Source: Cryoendolithus antarcticus
Lineage: Eukaryota; Ascomycota; Dothideomycetes; Cladosporiales; Cladosporiaceae
Reading direction: 5' to 3'
NCBI GenBank assembly: GCA_002077065.1
Contig: NAJO01000009.1
Coordinates: 186,001-250,000 of the forward strand
Length of the DNA: 64,000 nucleotides
The position numbers and the translations under genes are program-made. The stretch's first letter is position 1. Each line of letters starts with the position of its first letter. Under the pieces are notes generated by a model that was not told the DNA's origin, ran no database searches, and saw only the letters and a program-made list of their open reading frames with translations. Of this stretch, positions 23,625-34,853 are shown in pieces.

Positions 23625-23802
23625 GGGGATCGAGTGAGCATACGCCTAATCGCTTCACTCCCGTGGTCGATTACAGCACATCCAAGGTGGCTCTTGCTAC
23701 TATGCATGCTTCTCGAGCTCCTGACTTCGCCTCTGGATTGCCACAGAGCATCCTCCAGCAGCTTCCCGCTGACTCAACCCGGCCTACAGTGCCATTGACC
23801 CT

Positions 23803-24660
23803 CTAAAACATAGTCTTGTAGCATGGCTCATTACTCTCGACATGCGAATGGTACCTGCAGCCGCACTGCTCGAAGTGACCCTTAGCCTCGGCCTTGGTCG
23901 CCTTTCGATACATTCCGAGCGTCGTCGCTAGAGTGCGCAGGAAATCCACATCTTCGATCTGCTTGAAAGCTTCCGCGTACGTTTCCGGTTCACACCCGTA
24001 AGTGACGATGTCAGCCTGCAGCTGGCGAATTGGGGAGCCCTCTGGACTCGCCTCGATAAGAGCGGCGAACAAGTGTTCCGGAAAGCCGTCACGCTGCAGC
24101 TTAGCGACAAAAGCATCGGCCACAGCGTCCATGAAGGACGTCGACTCGATGTTGCGACCGAGAACCCAAGCATCCGCGAGACGACCCCATTCGGCATCGC
24201 TGTCAGGTTCCTCCTCCTCGAGATTGCCACCCGTCTCACTGCACACGTGGCCGGAATAGACGAACGTGCTGAACAGGTTGAAGATATCGGGATCCTCGTC
24301 CAGCAAGTCCGGTGAATGTGGTCTCTTCACCGGCATCTCTGACTTGCAGTCCTCGTCGGCCTTGATGATAACCCCTCTCGCCTGGATTTTCACACCTGGC
24401 GAGACCTCGGTCTCTATGAGAGCTGCGAAGCGCGCGGAGTGCTTGGCGAGAATTCGATCGTGGATGTAGAAGGGCTTACTCTCGTCCACTTTGCCGACGT
24501 TGATCTGGCGGGGGGCTGAGGAGAGGCTGCGCATTCTTAGCATTGATCTCGGTATGGGCTTCGTGGCGTCGTAGACTTACCCCAGCGTGGCGATGCTCTT
24601 GCGCCGGACAGAGCGCGAGGTGTCATCGCTGTCGTCAGCGCTGCGTTTTCGTACCGCCAT
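23803..24660 (-). CDS. BTB/POZ domain protein with C-x2-H-x-H-x6-C tail (270 aa)
   Basis: Exons 24660-24581 and 24535-23803 join in frame across a 45-nt intron (GTAAGT donor, CTAAG acceptor) to 270 residues. A basic N-terminus (MAVRKRSADDSDD, VRRKS) could be a nuclear signal. A degenerate BTB fold follows: KPFYIHDRILAKHSARFAALI, then FNLFSTFVYSGHV and WVLGRNIESTSFMDAVADAF. These proteins usually mediate protein-protein contacts, sometimes as Cul3 adaptors; the specific role is unknown. It ends with CRYHSHVESNEPCYKTMF. The same tail closes the BTB protein at 58.2 kb and a 49-codon frame beyond it, so these are diverged paralogues. The later in-frame ATG would remove the basic N-terminus. Confidence 0.85.
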
Positions 24661-25175
24661 TCTCGGGGAGTGGCTCCGCGAATTGTGGGATTTCTTGCTG
24701 TTGTATATAGTGGACTGGAGTGTCAGCTGGTCGGAGACTGGTCGTATGTCGTCAACCACTGATGTCGCCTCGTCGTTATTATGCAGGCTAGCGAAGAGTG
24801 CATCGAACAGACGAGAGATACTCCACCTACCGAGCCGCGAGTGTGCATCGCATGTGCTGTCACAAGCCGACATTTTACTTCACCGCAAGGCCTCACTCAC
24901 CCAACAGAGTGCATCGACGTGACTTTATTATAGCTTGACTGCCACCTGCACTCGCATGTGACACGACCTCTGTCAGCAGCGCCAGTACTTCTCCCGACTT
25001 CACATGTGCCGAAATGGCCATTCAAAAGGTCTGGAGTGAGACCAGCCACAAGCGGTCCTGTCGCGGCCCTACGAAGTCTATCAGAATCAAATATGGGTAT
25101 CATACACACAATCAACCCATGCCGCCCTACATCAATCCCGTTATATCATGAAGTCAACTCCACCCCTCATCTCGG
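24661..25175. other. Intergenic, nothing seen
   Basis: Lies between the start of the BTB gene and the stop of the coiled-coil gene, both minus strand; holds the BTB promoter and the upstream gene's 3' UTR. Confidence 0.45.
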
Positions 25176-27197
25176 TCAAAACATCTCTCCCTCTCCCCTC
25201 CTTCTCCGTCTTCTGATCTCCTCCCTCTCATCGTCCCCCTCACTCCCCAACTCAAAGTCAAACCCCCTCCCTCCCGCCGCCCGCCCCTCGGTAGGCGTAA
25301 TATAAGCCTCATGCGGCGTCTGCAGCTCCTCGTCCTCCTCTCTCGCTCCAGTGTAATGCGTAGGACTATACCCAGCCTTCTCATACCCGAGTGAAGGCAT
25401 CTCCTCTACCGCCGCCCCAGCCACCACATCCTCGTCATCGTGAGATTGCTGGCCCGTCGTGCTACCGGAGAAGCGCGACACGACGCGGCTGTGGTCGTCT
25501 TCGCGGCGGAGCGCGGTGATGATGCGGTCGGGTTTCTGCGTTGCGTGGCGCTCGTCCCAGACGGGCTCATCGACGTCCTCGGTCTCTCGCAGTAAGTCCG
25601 CAAGTCGTCTGCTCCCCTCGGGGTTCATTGATGGCTGGCCGGAGCCGCTGCCCATCATGATATAGCTAGCGCGCTGACTCTGCACGCCACTACCCATACC
25701 GACGATGGAGCTGGAAACTTCGCGCTGGAGGTCTTGCACTTCTGTTCGGAGGCCGCGGACCTGATTCTCCAGATTGCGCCGTGCGGAGCGCTCGTCGGAG
25801 AGCATTTGGTAGAGCGAGCGGAAGGTCACTTGAGGTGTTGTAGACGGACTCGGACGTCTCGCGCTGGCCGCAGGAGCGTGAGTGGGCGTCAGCAAACTGT
25901 CTCTACTGGAGAGAGGCAGAGGCGGGACCTCGCCGAGATCTCGCGGTGGCGAGCCACCGGGCGCAGTGCGCGGCCGATCCTGGTACTTCGATTGGCGTCC
26001 CTCTTCACGCGACCGCGCGAATGGGTTCTGCAGGTCATCTATGAGCATACTCGCGGTCCGAGCTCGCGGCTCATCGCGCGCGTTGTCTTCCCCTCGCACA
26101 CTGTCCACTGGGCTAATGACAGCTGTGCGGCGGTTCTTCTCGGCTTGCAAGCGCTGCAACGAGCGCCGGAAGGCGAGAAGGTTAGCTTCGAGAGATGCTA
26201 CGCGCTCTTCCAAGTCCTGTGACAAGGACGCGCTGAGCGGAGAGGAGGCACTCAGATTCGACGCATTTCGTGCGTGACCTGATACAGGCTGAGTGACCGG
26301 CCGAGACGGAGGCGTGGCTGGCGCTACTGGTGTAGGGAGTGGGGGCGCCTCACGACCTGAGGCAGTGTCTGCAGATAGTCGAGGTGGGACGGTGAAGCCT
26401 GAGGTGCGGAGTACGCTGCCCGTGAAAGACTCGCGCCAGAAACGGATCTCGTCGCTGCGTTTGCGGTCCGGCACGGTCGCAGGTGCTTGTGCTCTCAGAT
26501 CGCTGGCGCTCCTACTGCGCCTATTGGGATTCCTGATCGCCAGACCAGGCTCAACATCCGGTGTCTCGTCTCTTGACTCACTGGGTCGTGCAGGGACGGG
26601 CGGTGCGCTCGAAGGGCCTGCTTCCGTTCCATCTCCAAGCAGTATACTCGGTAACGTCTTTCTCCTTCGTAGCGCACTTCCAGGCGCATCGAATGGCGTG
26701 CCAAGCTGATACGGCTTCAGAGTCGCGCTCTTGGGGAACTCCAGCGCATACGGCGAGCGCAGTCGCGGGAACGACGGTCCCATGTCAACCCGCAGAGGCG
26801 TAGAGAGCGCGCGCTGCGGCGAAGGACTGCGCTCCTCATTAAGCTGCTCCAGGTGCGGGCTAAAGTTCGGCGGCTCGCTACGGTTGTGCTGATGTCGCGG
26901 CGGAGTGCGCTCAAGCGCTGGTGGAGCCGGCGACTCGCGCGACCGCCGTCCGAAGATCTTGCGCATCGCGTTGCGCAGAGAGCCTTTGCGCTGCCCAGCT
27001 TGGGCGGAACCTCCGGCATAGCCATCGCCAGCAGTCACCTCCACGCGGTTGTGCGTCTGTGGTCCAGTGTAGTTTTCAGACTGCACCCGATTTCTGGACT
27101 TCTTCCTCTGCAGTCGTCCAGTATCGCTACTCTTGCGCGGCGCATTACTGCTCAGCGTTGCAGACCCTAAAGGTGGTCCGTCATAAGTGCGGTCCAT
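25176..27197 (-). CDS. Disordered coiled-coil protein, conserved fungal hypothetical (673 aa)
   Basis: Single exon, 673 residues, Ser/Pro/Arg-rich. A basic N-terminal segment (LRNAMRKIFGRRSRESP) could bind membranes or a partner. Two short coiled coils are visible: DLEERVASLEANLLAFRRSL and DERSARRNLENQVRGLRTEV continuing for about two heptads. Most else is low complexity with many SP/TP sites, suggesting phosphorylation. There is an EDVDEPVWDERHATQKPDR segment and an acidic-then-basic C-terminus (EGDDEREEIRRRRRRGEGEM). I do not recognise a named family; the overall build resembles septation or polarity scaffolds, but this is only a resemblance. ATG at 27197 is the first in frame. Confidence 0.8.
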   Translation of the reverse strand: MDRTYDGPPLGSATLSSNAPRKSSDTGRLQRKKSRNRVQSENYTGPQTHNRVEVTAGDGYAGGSAQAGQRKGSLRNAMRKIFGRRSRESPAPPALERTPPRHQHNRSEPPNFSPHLEQLNEERSPSPQRALSTPLRVDMGPSFPRLRSPYALEFPKSATLKPYQLGTPFDAPGSALRRRKTLPSILLGDGTEAGPSSAPPVPARPSESRDETPDVEPGLAIRNPNRRSRSASDLRAQAPATVPDRKRSDEIRFWRESFTGSVLRTSGFTVPPRLSADTASGREAPPLPTPVAPATPPSRPVTQPVSGHARNASNLSASSPLSASLSQDLEERVASLEANLLAFRRSLQRLQAEKNRRTAVISPVDSVRGEDNARDEPRARTASMLIDDLQNPFARSREEGRQSKYQDRPRTAPGGSPPRDLGEVPPLPLSSRDSLLTPTHAPAASARRPSPSTTPQVTFRSLYQMLSDERSARRNLENQVRGLRTEVQDLQREVSSSIVGMGSGVQSQRASYIMMGSGSGQPSMNPEGSRRLADLLRETEDVDEPVWDERHATQKPDRIITALRREDDHSRVVSRFSGSTTGQQSHDDEDVVAGAAVEEMPSLGYEKAGYSPTHYTGAREEDEELQTPHEAYITPTEGRAAGGRGFDFELGSEGDDEREEIRRRRRRGEGEMF

Positions 27198-29139
27198 TGA
27201 AGGTCGTGTACTGTGAATCCATCCAAGCTAGGTGCAACAGGTGAACCTCTGGCCAATGCTCAAGGGCTCTAAGCTTCCTGAAGAATGACTGGTGGTAAAG
27301 ACCGTGTGGGCGTCCAATGGGAGTGATTGAAGGAGCGTGCGATGCCGTTGTTATACTACATGAGTCGTCCCGCTCCAGCTGAGTCGGGGTAAGATATGGC
27401 CGTCAAGAAATATGGCGATCAGCAGCCAATGGTGTTGAAGATAGTCGAAGGCAATCGGCCTGCTATCCCAGTGTTATGCATACAGCTGTGATTATAAGAC
27501 AAATACCAGGCTCTCACTGGTCGTACTGGGAAATGTAGAAGAGGTACAAGCGGCAGGTAACGATCATAGCCATGTGAGGCTGACCAAGGGGGCCGAAGCG
27601 AAGCTCTTGATGACAAGATCCAGCGTCGCAAAGCAGGCAGCGCAAACTGCTAGTTCAGAAGCTTGCAGATTGCCCGGTGTGGACAAACAAAGGCCTGCTA
27701 GAGCGGTGTGTCTCAAGCCAAGTGCAGTGTACCCGGCATGGCTCGAGCAAAGCGGAGGCGTTTGGAGAAAGCGATCGAGCAAGACAACAACGCCAATTCT
27801 CCGCTATGCTTACAGCCAATTAGCGCGTCGGGGCTGAGACCTCTGAGGAAGAGTGGCACTCAGAAGCGCGAACTCACGTGCATGCCGAAGACTCCACTGA
27901 GATAGACTTCGACACAAGCGAAAGATTGCACTCTGTAATCCCGACCGCTTGTCGTTCCAATCAATATATTGCAGCCACAGAGCATGTCACTCCTTCCCTC
28001 CTCAGACGCTCGTCGTCCCATCTCGACGAATATGCAAGCATGATCGCGTACTCCTGTCGCAATAGTTCAACCGACGAACCATCGCATATCAGCCGACAGG
28101 AGCAGATCGAGTCGCCAAAGCCTAAATCTGGAACATGCATTGCGCAAGAAAGGTAGCGTGGGCTGCGTGGCGTCGGACACAAACCATGTGGCCCAAACCA
28201 GCTCGACCACCGAGATCCTGTCTCATCGTCAGTCAAACCTGCTCTCTAACTTTCAGTCTTCATCGTGTAGATTGACGCAGATTGGTGTGGGAGGTAATGA
28301 TCGCCTCGGCGATACACTCCGCTGGTGTGTGGGAGCTCATATCAACGTTGCGCTATGGGAGGTAGATCTGAGAGATCGTGCGCCATCCATGATGAGTTGA
28401 CAGCAAGCCACGGAGCTATCTTTGGGGGACGACCTAGCCTCGAGGCGCATGGACTGCTGGGTGGTCGATCTTGAGCGTGATCCACTAGCGGGGCGGGACG
28501 TACCCTGTGACCCCAGTTTGTGCATTGCATTGCTCTTGGGCGGTGCGACCCTTCGGTAGTTTTTCCGCTGGGAGGATGCGGGAGCACTGCTGTGTGACTG
28601 CGATCTGCCTGAATGCAACTCTGGTCGGAGAAAGGCTGCATTCACACGAGCGAGTTCAAGAGATATGATCGTGAAGAGAAGCAACAGAAATGACAGCTGA
28701 AGCCTTGCCTCATCTGCAGGTATGCTTCGCATCTCGTGGCGCGCGAGCTGCTGCAGGGATGAGCTCTCACACACCAAACGGCAGAAGCAGCCGGCGAGCT
28801 TGCGGGCTGTGCCAACTTCACTTCCTCCATCAGCTGCACTCTCCCTGCACTACAATCGCTTGATCACAGGCTATATCACAACTTCGCTAGTATTCGCCTC
28901 TGTTGCGATCCCACGCCTCCGCTCGCTGAAACGCGAACGCACTCCACTGGGCATGCAGCTAGGCACGCTGCATGAGCGGCCCCTGCATGATGCATACCGC
29001 GTGGGTATGACATGACTTGCGTCCGTCTTGCGATGGCATATGCGAATGCTTGTGGCAATATCGCCGCCACCAGCCTGTGGTGCTGTGGGTGGCAACGCGA
29101 GGCGCGACGAGACTTAACACTCGATCAACTACCTCATCA
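27198..29139. other. Long intergenic stretch (1.9 kb), one weak ORF
   Basis: Mostly short conflicting frames. One minus-strand frame at 28337-28732 would start MRSIPADEARLQLSFLLLLF, with one hydrophobic helix and a Ser/Arg-rich remainder of about 130 residues. It matches no family and other frames overlap it, so it is not annotated as a gene. Confidence 0.4.
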
Positions 29140-31717
29140 TCATTCATCGAGCGTGGCGAGATCCGGATATCGTAGATCCGCATTCTCTTCCAGAAACTCC
29201 ATCCAGGCTTTCAAGAATTTCGAGCCCCTGCAGCAAACGCACCTGAAGTCAGCGGTTGTTACAAAGAATCTCCACCGCACCACATTGTCGGGTGAGCAGT
29301 GGCGTCGCGTTTGCTCGTTCCGACGGTCGTGTAACCGCACGAAGCAGAGGTAATCTCGACGTCGACCAGTGACACCCGCGACATCGCCAAGATGAACAAA
29401 GAGAGGCATCACTTACCTGCTCACTGTCTCCGAGTCGCCCACTACGCAGAGCTGTCTCTTCGGTCTCGTCATAGCCACTGCGCGCCCCAGATCAGTATTC
29501 CCTTCCTTCCCTATACCCTCGCGAATACAAGGTCACATACCATTCAACCTCCTCTCCTCCCCCAGAAAGCCCACCTGCCCCTCCGGATTACTCCTTACAA
29601 GACTCAACACAATAGCCTCCTTCTCCCGTCCCTGAAATCCATCCACACTCCCCAGCTCAACTTCCGGGAACCTCTCTTTCAGTAGTCTGGCCAAAACACC
29701 AAGCTGCGCGTTATAAGGCGTCACGACACCGATGTCCTCCTCTTTCACGCCTGCATGTACCAGGCGCGCGATGTGCGCAGCTACGAGCGCGGCTTCGTTA
29801 GGGTTTAGCTTACTTTCCGCTAATATGCCTCTTGTCTTGCCCTTAGCTGTGGGCGAGGGTTCGTCGTCTTCGCGGCTTTCTAGGAAGTCGCCACCTTGTG
29901 TGTCGAAGAACACCAGCGGCGCGATTGTGTCTTCGGTTTCTGTTATTTCGTAGGGGAGGTCTGTGAGTAAGTGTGCTGCGACTGAGGGATCGGGCTGGAG
30001 TTTGTCGTTGTAGAGGGCTGCGGAGGGGAAGGCGCTGATGGTGGCGTGCATGCGGTATTGGATGTTGAGGAGGGTTTTGATGCCGGGGCCGTGGAGGGCG
30101 AGGAGTCGGGTGAAGAGCGGTGTTTCGAGACTGGGCAGCTTGGTGCCCTTGTTGTCGGTAACATTGAGGGACTTGAGCTCCTCCGTTGCGCCGTTGGCGG
30201 TAGGTGCTTCTGCGTTCTTCGCCGCTCCATTCTCCTTGCTCCCCGTTCCCTTCTTCAGCCCATCCTTCTTTCCGCTCCCTGTCGACATGATCGTCGGCCC
30301 TAACTGCTTATCATCCCCCGCCAACACCATCCTCCCGACCCCTCCCTTCGTCTTCCCCACAATCAGCACAGGAACCCAACACTGCGCTTCCAGCGCCTGT
30401 GCAGCCTCGTCAATGACCAGCACATCAAACGCCTCGTGCGCCAACGCACTCCCACCGGCGCCGTGGAGCGTGGAAAAAACGACTCGCGCTTCTTTCACGA
30501 GATCGCCGACGACGCGTTTCTCCCGCTCGCGGAACTCTTTGCGGAGGATCTTAAGCTCGGCGTAAACTGCCCTTCGCTCTCTTCCGGATCGCGTCTTGCT
30601 CAGAGACTTGGTCTTCGTGTCGAGCTCCGAACGGACATCGGATAGGATGTCTGCGGCGTCGCTGCTTCGCGACAAGACTTCGAGACTGTAATTCAGCACC
30701 CCTGGCAGCAGACGAGCTGGGTGTCCCAGGCGGATCATGAGGACTTTCTTGTTGTCTTCCTTGAGGGCGGAGCCGAGACGCTCGACTAGGTTGTCGACGG
30801 AGATGTTCGAGGGACCGCAGACAAGAATCCGTTGATTCTGTTGGAGGAGGAGCTGGATAAGGACGATCAGGGTTTGGGTTTTGCCTGTGCCTGGCGGGCC
30901 GTGGATAATTGAAATTTCGCGGGAGGAGAGGGCGTGATGGACTGCTTGGCGTTGGGAGGGATTCAGTGGCTCGAGAAGGGGTGAAGGGCTCGAGTCTATG
31001 GGTGGAGGAGGAGGAACTGGAGAGGCCGATGAGGAGCCGAGCAGGACGTCTATGAGTGGTGTGCGCTGTGAGGATGGAAGGGATGAGAGCAAGGTCATGG
31101 TATGCGTCAGGCGATTGTGAGGTGCCGAATTGTCCAGCTTCAGTCTATATACATACTTACAGTCAGCTATCTCGTCTTTTCCAGACCACGACCCAGCAGT
31201 GTTGGCGCTGGGTCTCCAAACGTGACAAGAGTGTTGAAACTCACAGCCACACCCTCTCCCCTCCCTCCCCCGGCACCCGCTCATCCTGCCCATCTCTCTC
31301 AGCATCCAGAGCCACCCAAACCTCCCCCCTCCTGACCCTCGTGACTACACCCCTAACGCCCTTCCCCTCAGCCTCCTTCTTCTCCGCCTTCCTCTCCCCG
31401 CCTTTCAGCTGCGAAGCCACACCGCACAGATCCCCGACTCTTATACCGTGCTCTCCGAGCCCGCCCGCCTCGCCCTCGGCATCTTTGGCAGTGAGCGCGG
31501 GATCTGGGCCGAGCTCGAGGACGGTCTTGCCGCCGAGACCTGTGCGGGTGTTTAGGAGGGTGAGGTTTAGCAGGGCTAGGCCGCGTGTTTGGAGGACTTT
31601 GGGGGACAGGGTGGAGGTGAGGGTCGTGGTTTGCGCGAGGGAGGACTCGTGTTCGTGGGTTAGGAGGGTCAGTTGGTGGGACGCGAAAAGGGTGGGGTCC
31701 AGCGGGGTGGGAGGCAT
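29140..31717 (-). CDS. HCS1: DNA helicase Hcs1 / IGHMBP2-like, superfamily 1B (741 aa)
   Basis: ATP-dependent 5'-to-3' helicase of the Upf1-like group, known in yeast as DNA polymerase alpha-associated helicase A. Exons 31717-31245, 31144-29541, 29477-29417 and 29227-29140 join with matching phases to 741 residues. SF1 motifs appear in order: Walker A GPPGTGKTQTL, Walker B DVLVIDEAAQALEAQCW, motif III LAGDDKQLGPTI, motif IV QYRMH, motif V SVDGFQGREKEAIVLSLVRS, and motif VI in the third exon (VAMTRPKRQLCVVGDSETV). A Lys/Ala-rich insert sits after motif III. The small penultimate exon (61 nt) carries the arginine finger motif and is missed if only long frames are used. It diverges from the peroxin gene across 193 bp. 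Confidence 0.93.
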
Positions 31718-31910
31718 TGCAGCAATGGCAGAAGGAAAATGAAGACCAAGTTGTGTCCCGTAAAGTGTTTGGCATGAGGAGTGTGGTGATGACTGGTGGG
31801 GAAAGTGGGGATCACATGTCAAGAGATGAGATGCATCGGCTTGTGATCGACTTCGCTTCCTCTATGTAAATAATGTGATTTTGTTCTGGGCCGGACGGCG
31901 TTCAGTCAAG
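31718..31910. promoter_or_regulatory. Compact bidirectional promoter between HCS1 and peroxin gene
   Basis: Only 193 bp separate the two divergent start codons, so both genes must share this promoter region unless either start is further upstream. Position inferred from the gene models; no specific factor site was identified. Confidence 0.5.
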
Positions 31911-33537
31911 ATGGATAGGGACGAAGACGACGATGGCGGTATCATCGCCAACCGCGACGATGCCATCCCAGTGCTCCGCATCCCATCTCGTACCACAGAC
32001 CTCGAACAGGCTGCCTCGGATTCTTCCCAGGACAAACGCGAAGGGCTTCGAGACCGGATCAAGAACAAGCTCAACGATGCGGCAGCACCAAGCATACAGG
32101 ACCGCCTCTTCACCAGCCTGATGGCACAGATCATCCCACCCGAGGAGCTGAGCGAGAACGAAGGCGATGCATCTCAGGCCACCCCAGGCAAAAAGGACCG
32201 ACGAAGCAGAACCTATGTCGACCGCCCGAACTTTAGCGTTGGCATGATGAGTGGCAACTTTCGCCGCTTCAACTCGCGAGTGGGCATCATCTTTGTCTTC
32301 CAGAATCGCCTCATTCATCTATTCACCTGGCGCCATCCACCTGCTACCTTGAGCTTCTTGGCAGTCTATACGCTGATTTGCCTGGATCCGTACCTGCTCC
32401 CTGTCATCCCAATAGCTCTTGTTTTGTTCTTCGTCATGCTACCCTCCTTCCTCGCTCGTCACCCAGCGCCCAATTCGCCACAGACCCAGTTTGGCCCTCC
32501 TCTGGCACCAGCATCTCGTGTCAGGCCTGCGCCAGAGCTCAGCAAAGATTTCTTCCGCAATCTTCGCGACCTACAAAACAGCATGGAAGACTTCTCCCGC
32601 TTGCACGATGCGGCGAACGAGTACGTAACGCCCTTTACGAACTTCTCGGACGAAGCCACGAGCTCGGCGCTCTTCCTCGCCCTCTTTGTCATCGCAATCC
32701 TGGCGTTCATAGCAAGCAACCTGATGCCCTGGCGCCTTATATCGCTAGCAGCAGGCTGGCTCAGCATCGGGGCTCTGCACCCTACCATCCAATCTCTTTT
32801 CCTCTCACCCGAGTCGGTAGACCAAGCACATCACTACGCATCAGGCACCCAATCCTGGCTCACCTCCTTCATCACCGCCGAGATCCTTCTCGACGCCCCG
32901 GCCGAAGTCCGCGATGTCGAGATCTTCGAACTGCAGAAACACCATCCTTCCAGCGGCACCTGGGAGCCTTGGCTCTTCTGTCCCACGCCTTTCGAACCTT
33001 TATCTCCGCAGCGGCTCGGAGGCGGGAAGGCTAAGGGAACGCAGTTCTTTGAGGATGTAGCTGCGCCGATCGGGTGGCGCTGGAAGGGCAAGAAGTGGGG
33101 GCTGGATCTGGGGAGTCGAGAGTGGGTCGAGGAGAGGATGGTCACGGGCGTTGAGGTTGAGACGGAGGGCGAGAGGTGGGTGTATGATCTACCTGGCGCT
33201 GAGGACGGGGCAGAGGGAAGTGGGAAGAAGAAGAGGGAGGTACCGAAGAGTGGATGGGAGGAGGGGAGTGGCGAGGCAAAGAGAGGGTTATGGAGACGGC
33301 GACGGTGGGTGAGAAGTGTGGAGAGGGTTGGACGGAAGGTCAGTTGACTGGAACGGGAAGCGTGCGTGTCATTTCTTGTCTTCTTGATTCTTTCTGAGTT
33401 ACGCGCGCCCTTGTGACCAGCTTGCTGACAAACTCCGTCTGCAGCCAAAAGAGCAGAAGCCTAAGATCTCGGTACTCAGCACTCTCGATCCCGGCATGCT
33501 GAACCCAGGTGCAGTCGAACCTGTCGCTATTACTTGA
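31911..33537 (+). CDS. Peroxin of the Pex24p/DysF family (Pex23/28-32 group)
   Basis: Integral membrane protein of the ER-peroxisome contact/proliferation family controlling peroxisome number and size. Exon 1 is 31911-33338; the proposed intron 33339-33444 (donor GTCAGT, branch GCTGAC, acceptor CTGCAG) leads to 33445-33537, giving 506 residues ending AVEPVAIT. If the intron is retained, the protein stops three codons later at 33347 (478 residues). Features in order: acidic N-terminus, SIQDRLFTSLMAQIIP, VDRPNFSVGMMSGNFRRFNS, membrane segments at LSFLAVYTLICLDPYLLPVI and neighbours, another hydrophobic pair at ALFLALFVIAILAFIASNLM, then the dysferlin-type domain with WEPWLFCPTPFEPLS, GWRWKGKKWGLD and RWVYDLPG. 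Assignment to a single Pex number is not possible by eye. Confidence 0.9.
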
Positions 33538-33571
33538 GCTTGACGGGATTTCTGCGCCAAAGAACGCCCGA

Positions 33572-34365
33572 CTACCACGCGACTTCCCGCATCTCACCAT
33601 CGACCCTCTCCCAGAATCCCAGGCCATACTTACCCTTGTCCGCAACAGCCAACTCAACGATCACTCCCGCACCCTCGCCCGGATCCCGCTTTCCCTTGAA
33701 TGCGTTCAGTGCAGTCGAGCAATGCCCGGGCGTCGCTGCGTAAAAAGCCACGTCCGGGAACTGCTTAGCCATCTCGAGCGTCAAGACATTCAGCGCGGTC
33801 TTGCTGACTGAGTACGACACCGAGGCTGTGGGCGGGAGCGTCCCGGTTGTGAGGGCGTGTACGGACGCGCGGCCGGAGGAGAGATTGATGATCTTTGGGT
33901 TGTTCGATTTGAGTAGAAGTGGCATGAAGAGGTGCGAGAGGAGAGCGACAGAGGTGATGTTGGTGTCGAACACCTTGTTGTACGTATGGCGAAAGTCTGA
34001 GTAATCTGCCGAAGGATTGAGGCCGATGCCGGCGTTGTTCACGAGGACTGATGGACTCGTATCAGCTTCTATGAGCAAGCTCAAGGCTGCAATCGCTATC
34101 GAGATGTACCGTCGAGATGTCCAAACACACTGTTCACTTCCTGGACCGCGGTCCGGATGCTCTCGTCGTTCGTCACATCGAGGGAAAGAGCGTGGAAGGT
34201 AGCTTTTACGCCCTCCTGCTGGAGTGTTGCTATCGCCCCTTCAGCAGCAGACCCCTGTCTACTTGCTACGATGATCGTGCCGTCCGGTGCGCGCTCTGCG
34301 AGACCGCGAACGATGGAGAGTCCGATGCCACGGTTTCCGCCGGTCACGAGCATAATCGGAGCCAT
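33572..34365 (-). CDS. Short-chain dehydrogenase/reductase (243 aa)
   Basis: NAD(P)-dependent oxidoreductase of the classical SDR type; substrate unknown. Exons 34365-34110 and 34047-33572 join in frame across a 62-nt intron to 243 residues. Motifs: cofactor-binding TGGNRGIG near residue 8, VLVNNAGIG created at the splice junction, NLSSGRASV supplying the catalytic Ser region, and SYSVSKTAL with the Tyr-x3-Lys pair. It lacks the charged residue pattern needed to name a cofactor confidently. The start is the ATG just before IMLVTGG. Its stop is only 34 bp from the peroxin stop on the other strand, and it is divergent from translin. Confidence 0.9.
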
Positions 34366-34853
34366 GACGGGGGAAGTGGGGCTTATTGGAAGAAGAGGAA
34401 GCTGTAGCGACCTGTGAGGCAGGCTAGAGGAAGATATAGATACTCCATCAAAGTCTCGTTGAGTAATCAAGCTTCCCTTATATGTCATGCTGTCTAGACG
34501 GATATACCGTCGGAGCTGAATCGTAAACTCCGCCAAGAGCTCTCGATGTACTACTTGTAGTCTGCTACCTCGAAGGACCATCTACCTGTACAAAGCTGGC
34601 GTATCGTCTACCTACTCCCAGCTGAGTAGCCCAAATGAGTACACCGTCTGCCAGAATGTAGGATAGTCGATTGTCGATCGTGCTTTCCCGAAGCAAGTTC
34701 TCAGACTTCGTCTCCACGCAAACGTCCGTGATGAGTACACATCGTTTACAAACGACTCATTTAGACCAGATTTCCTGTCTGCGCGCACCGTAACAATTAT
34801 CTCCAATCATAGGCCTTTTCCAGTTTGTATCTGTCAAATTAATCGAAGCCGAA
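34366..34853. other. Divergent promoter between SDR and translin
   Basis: About 490 bp with no coding sequence supported; serves as the upstream region for both genes. Confidence 0.45.

Noticed and set aside
28337..28777. 146-codon minus-strand frame with one hydrophobic helix
   Set aside because: Unrecognised, overlaps competing frames, no supporting splice or composition evidence.
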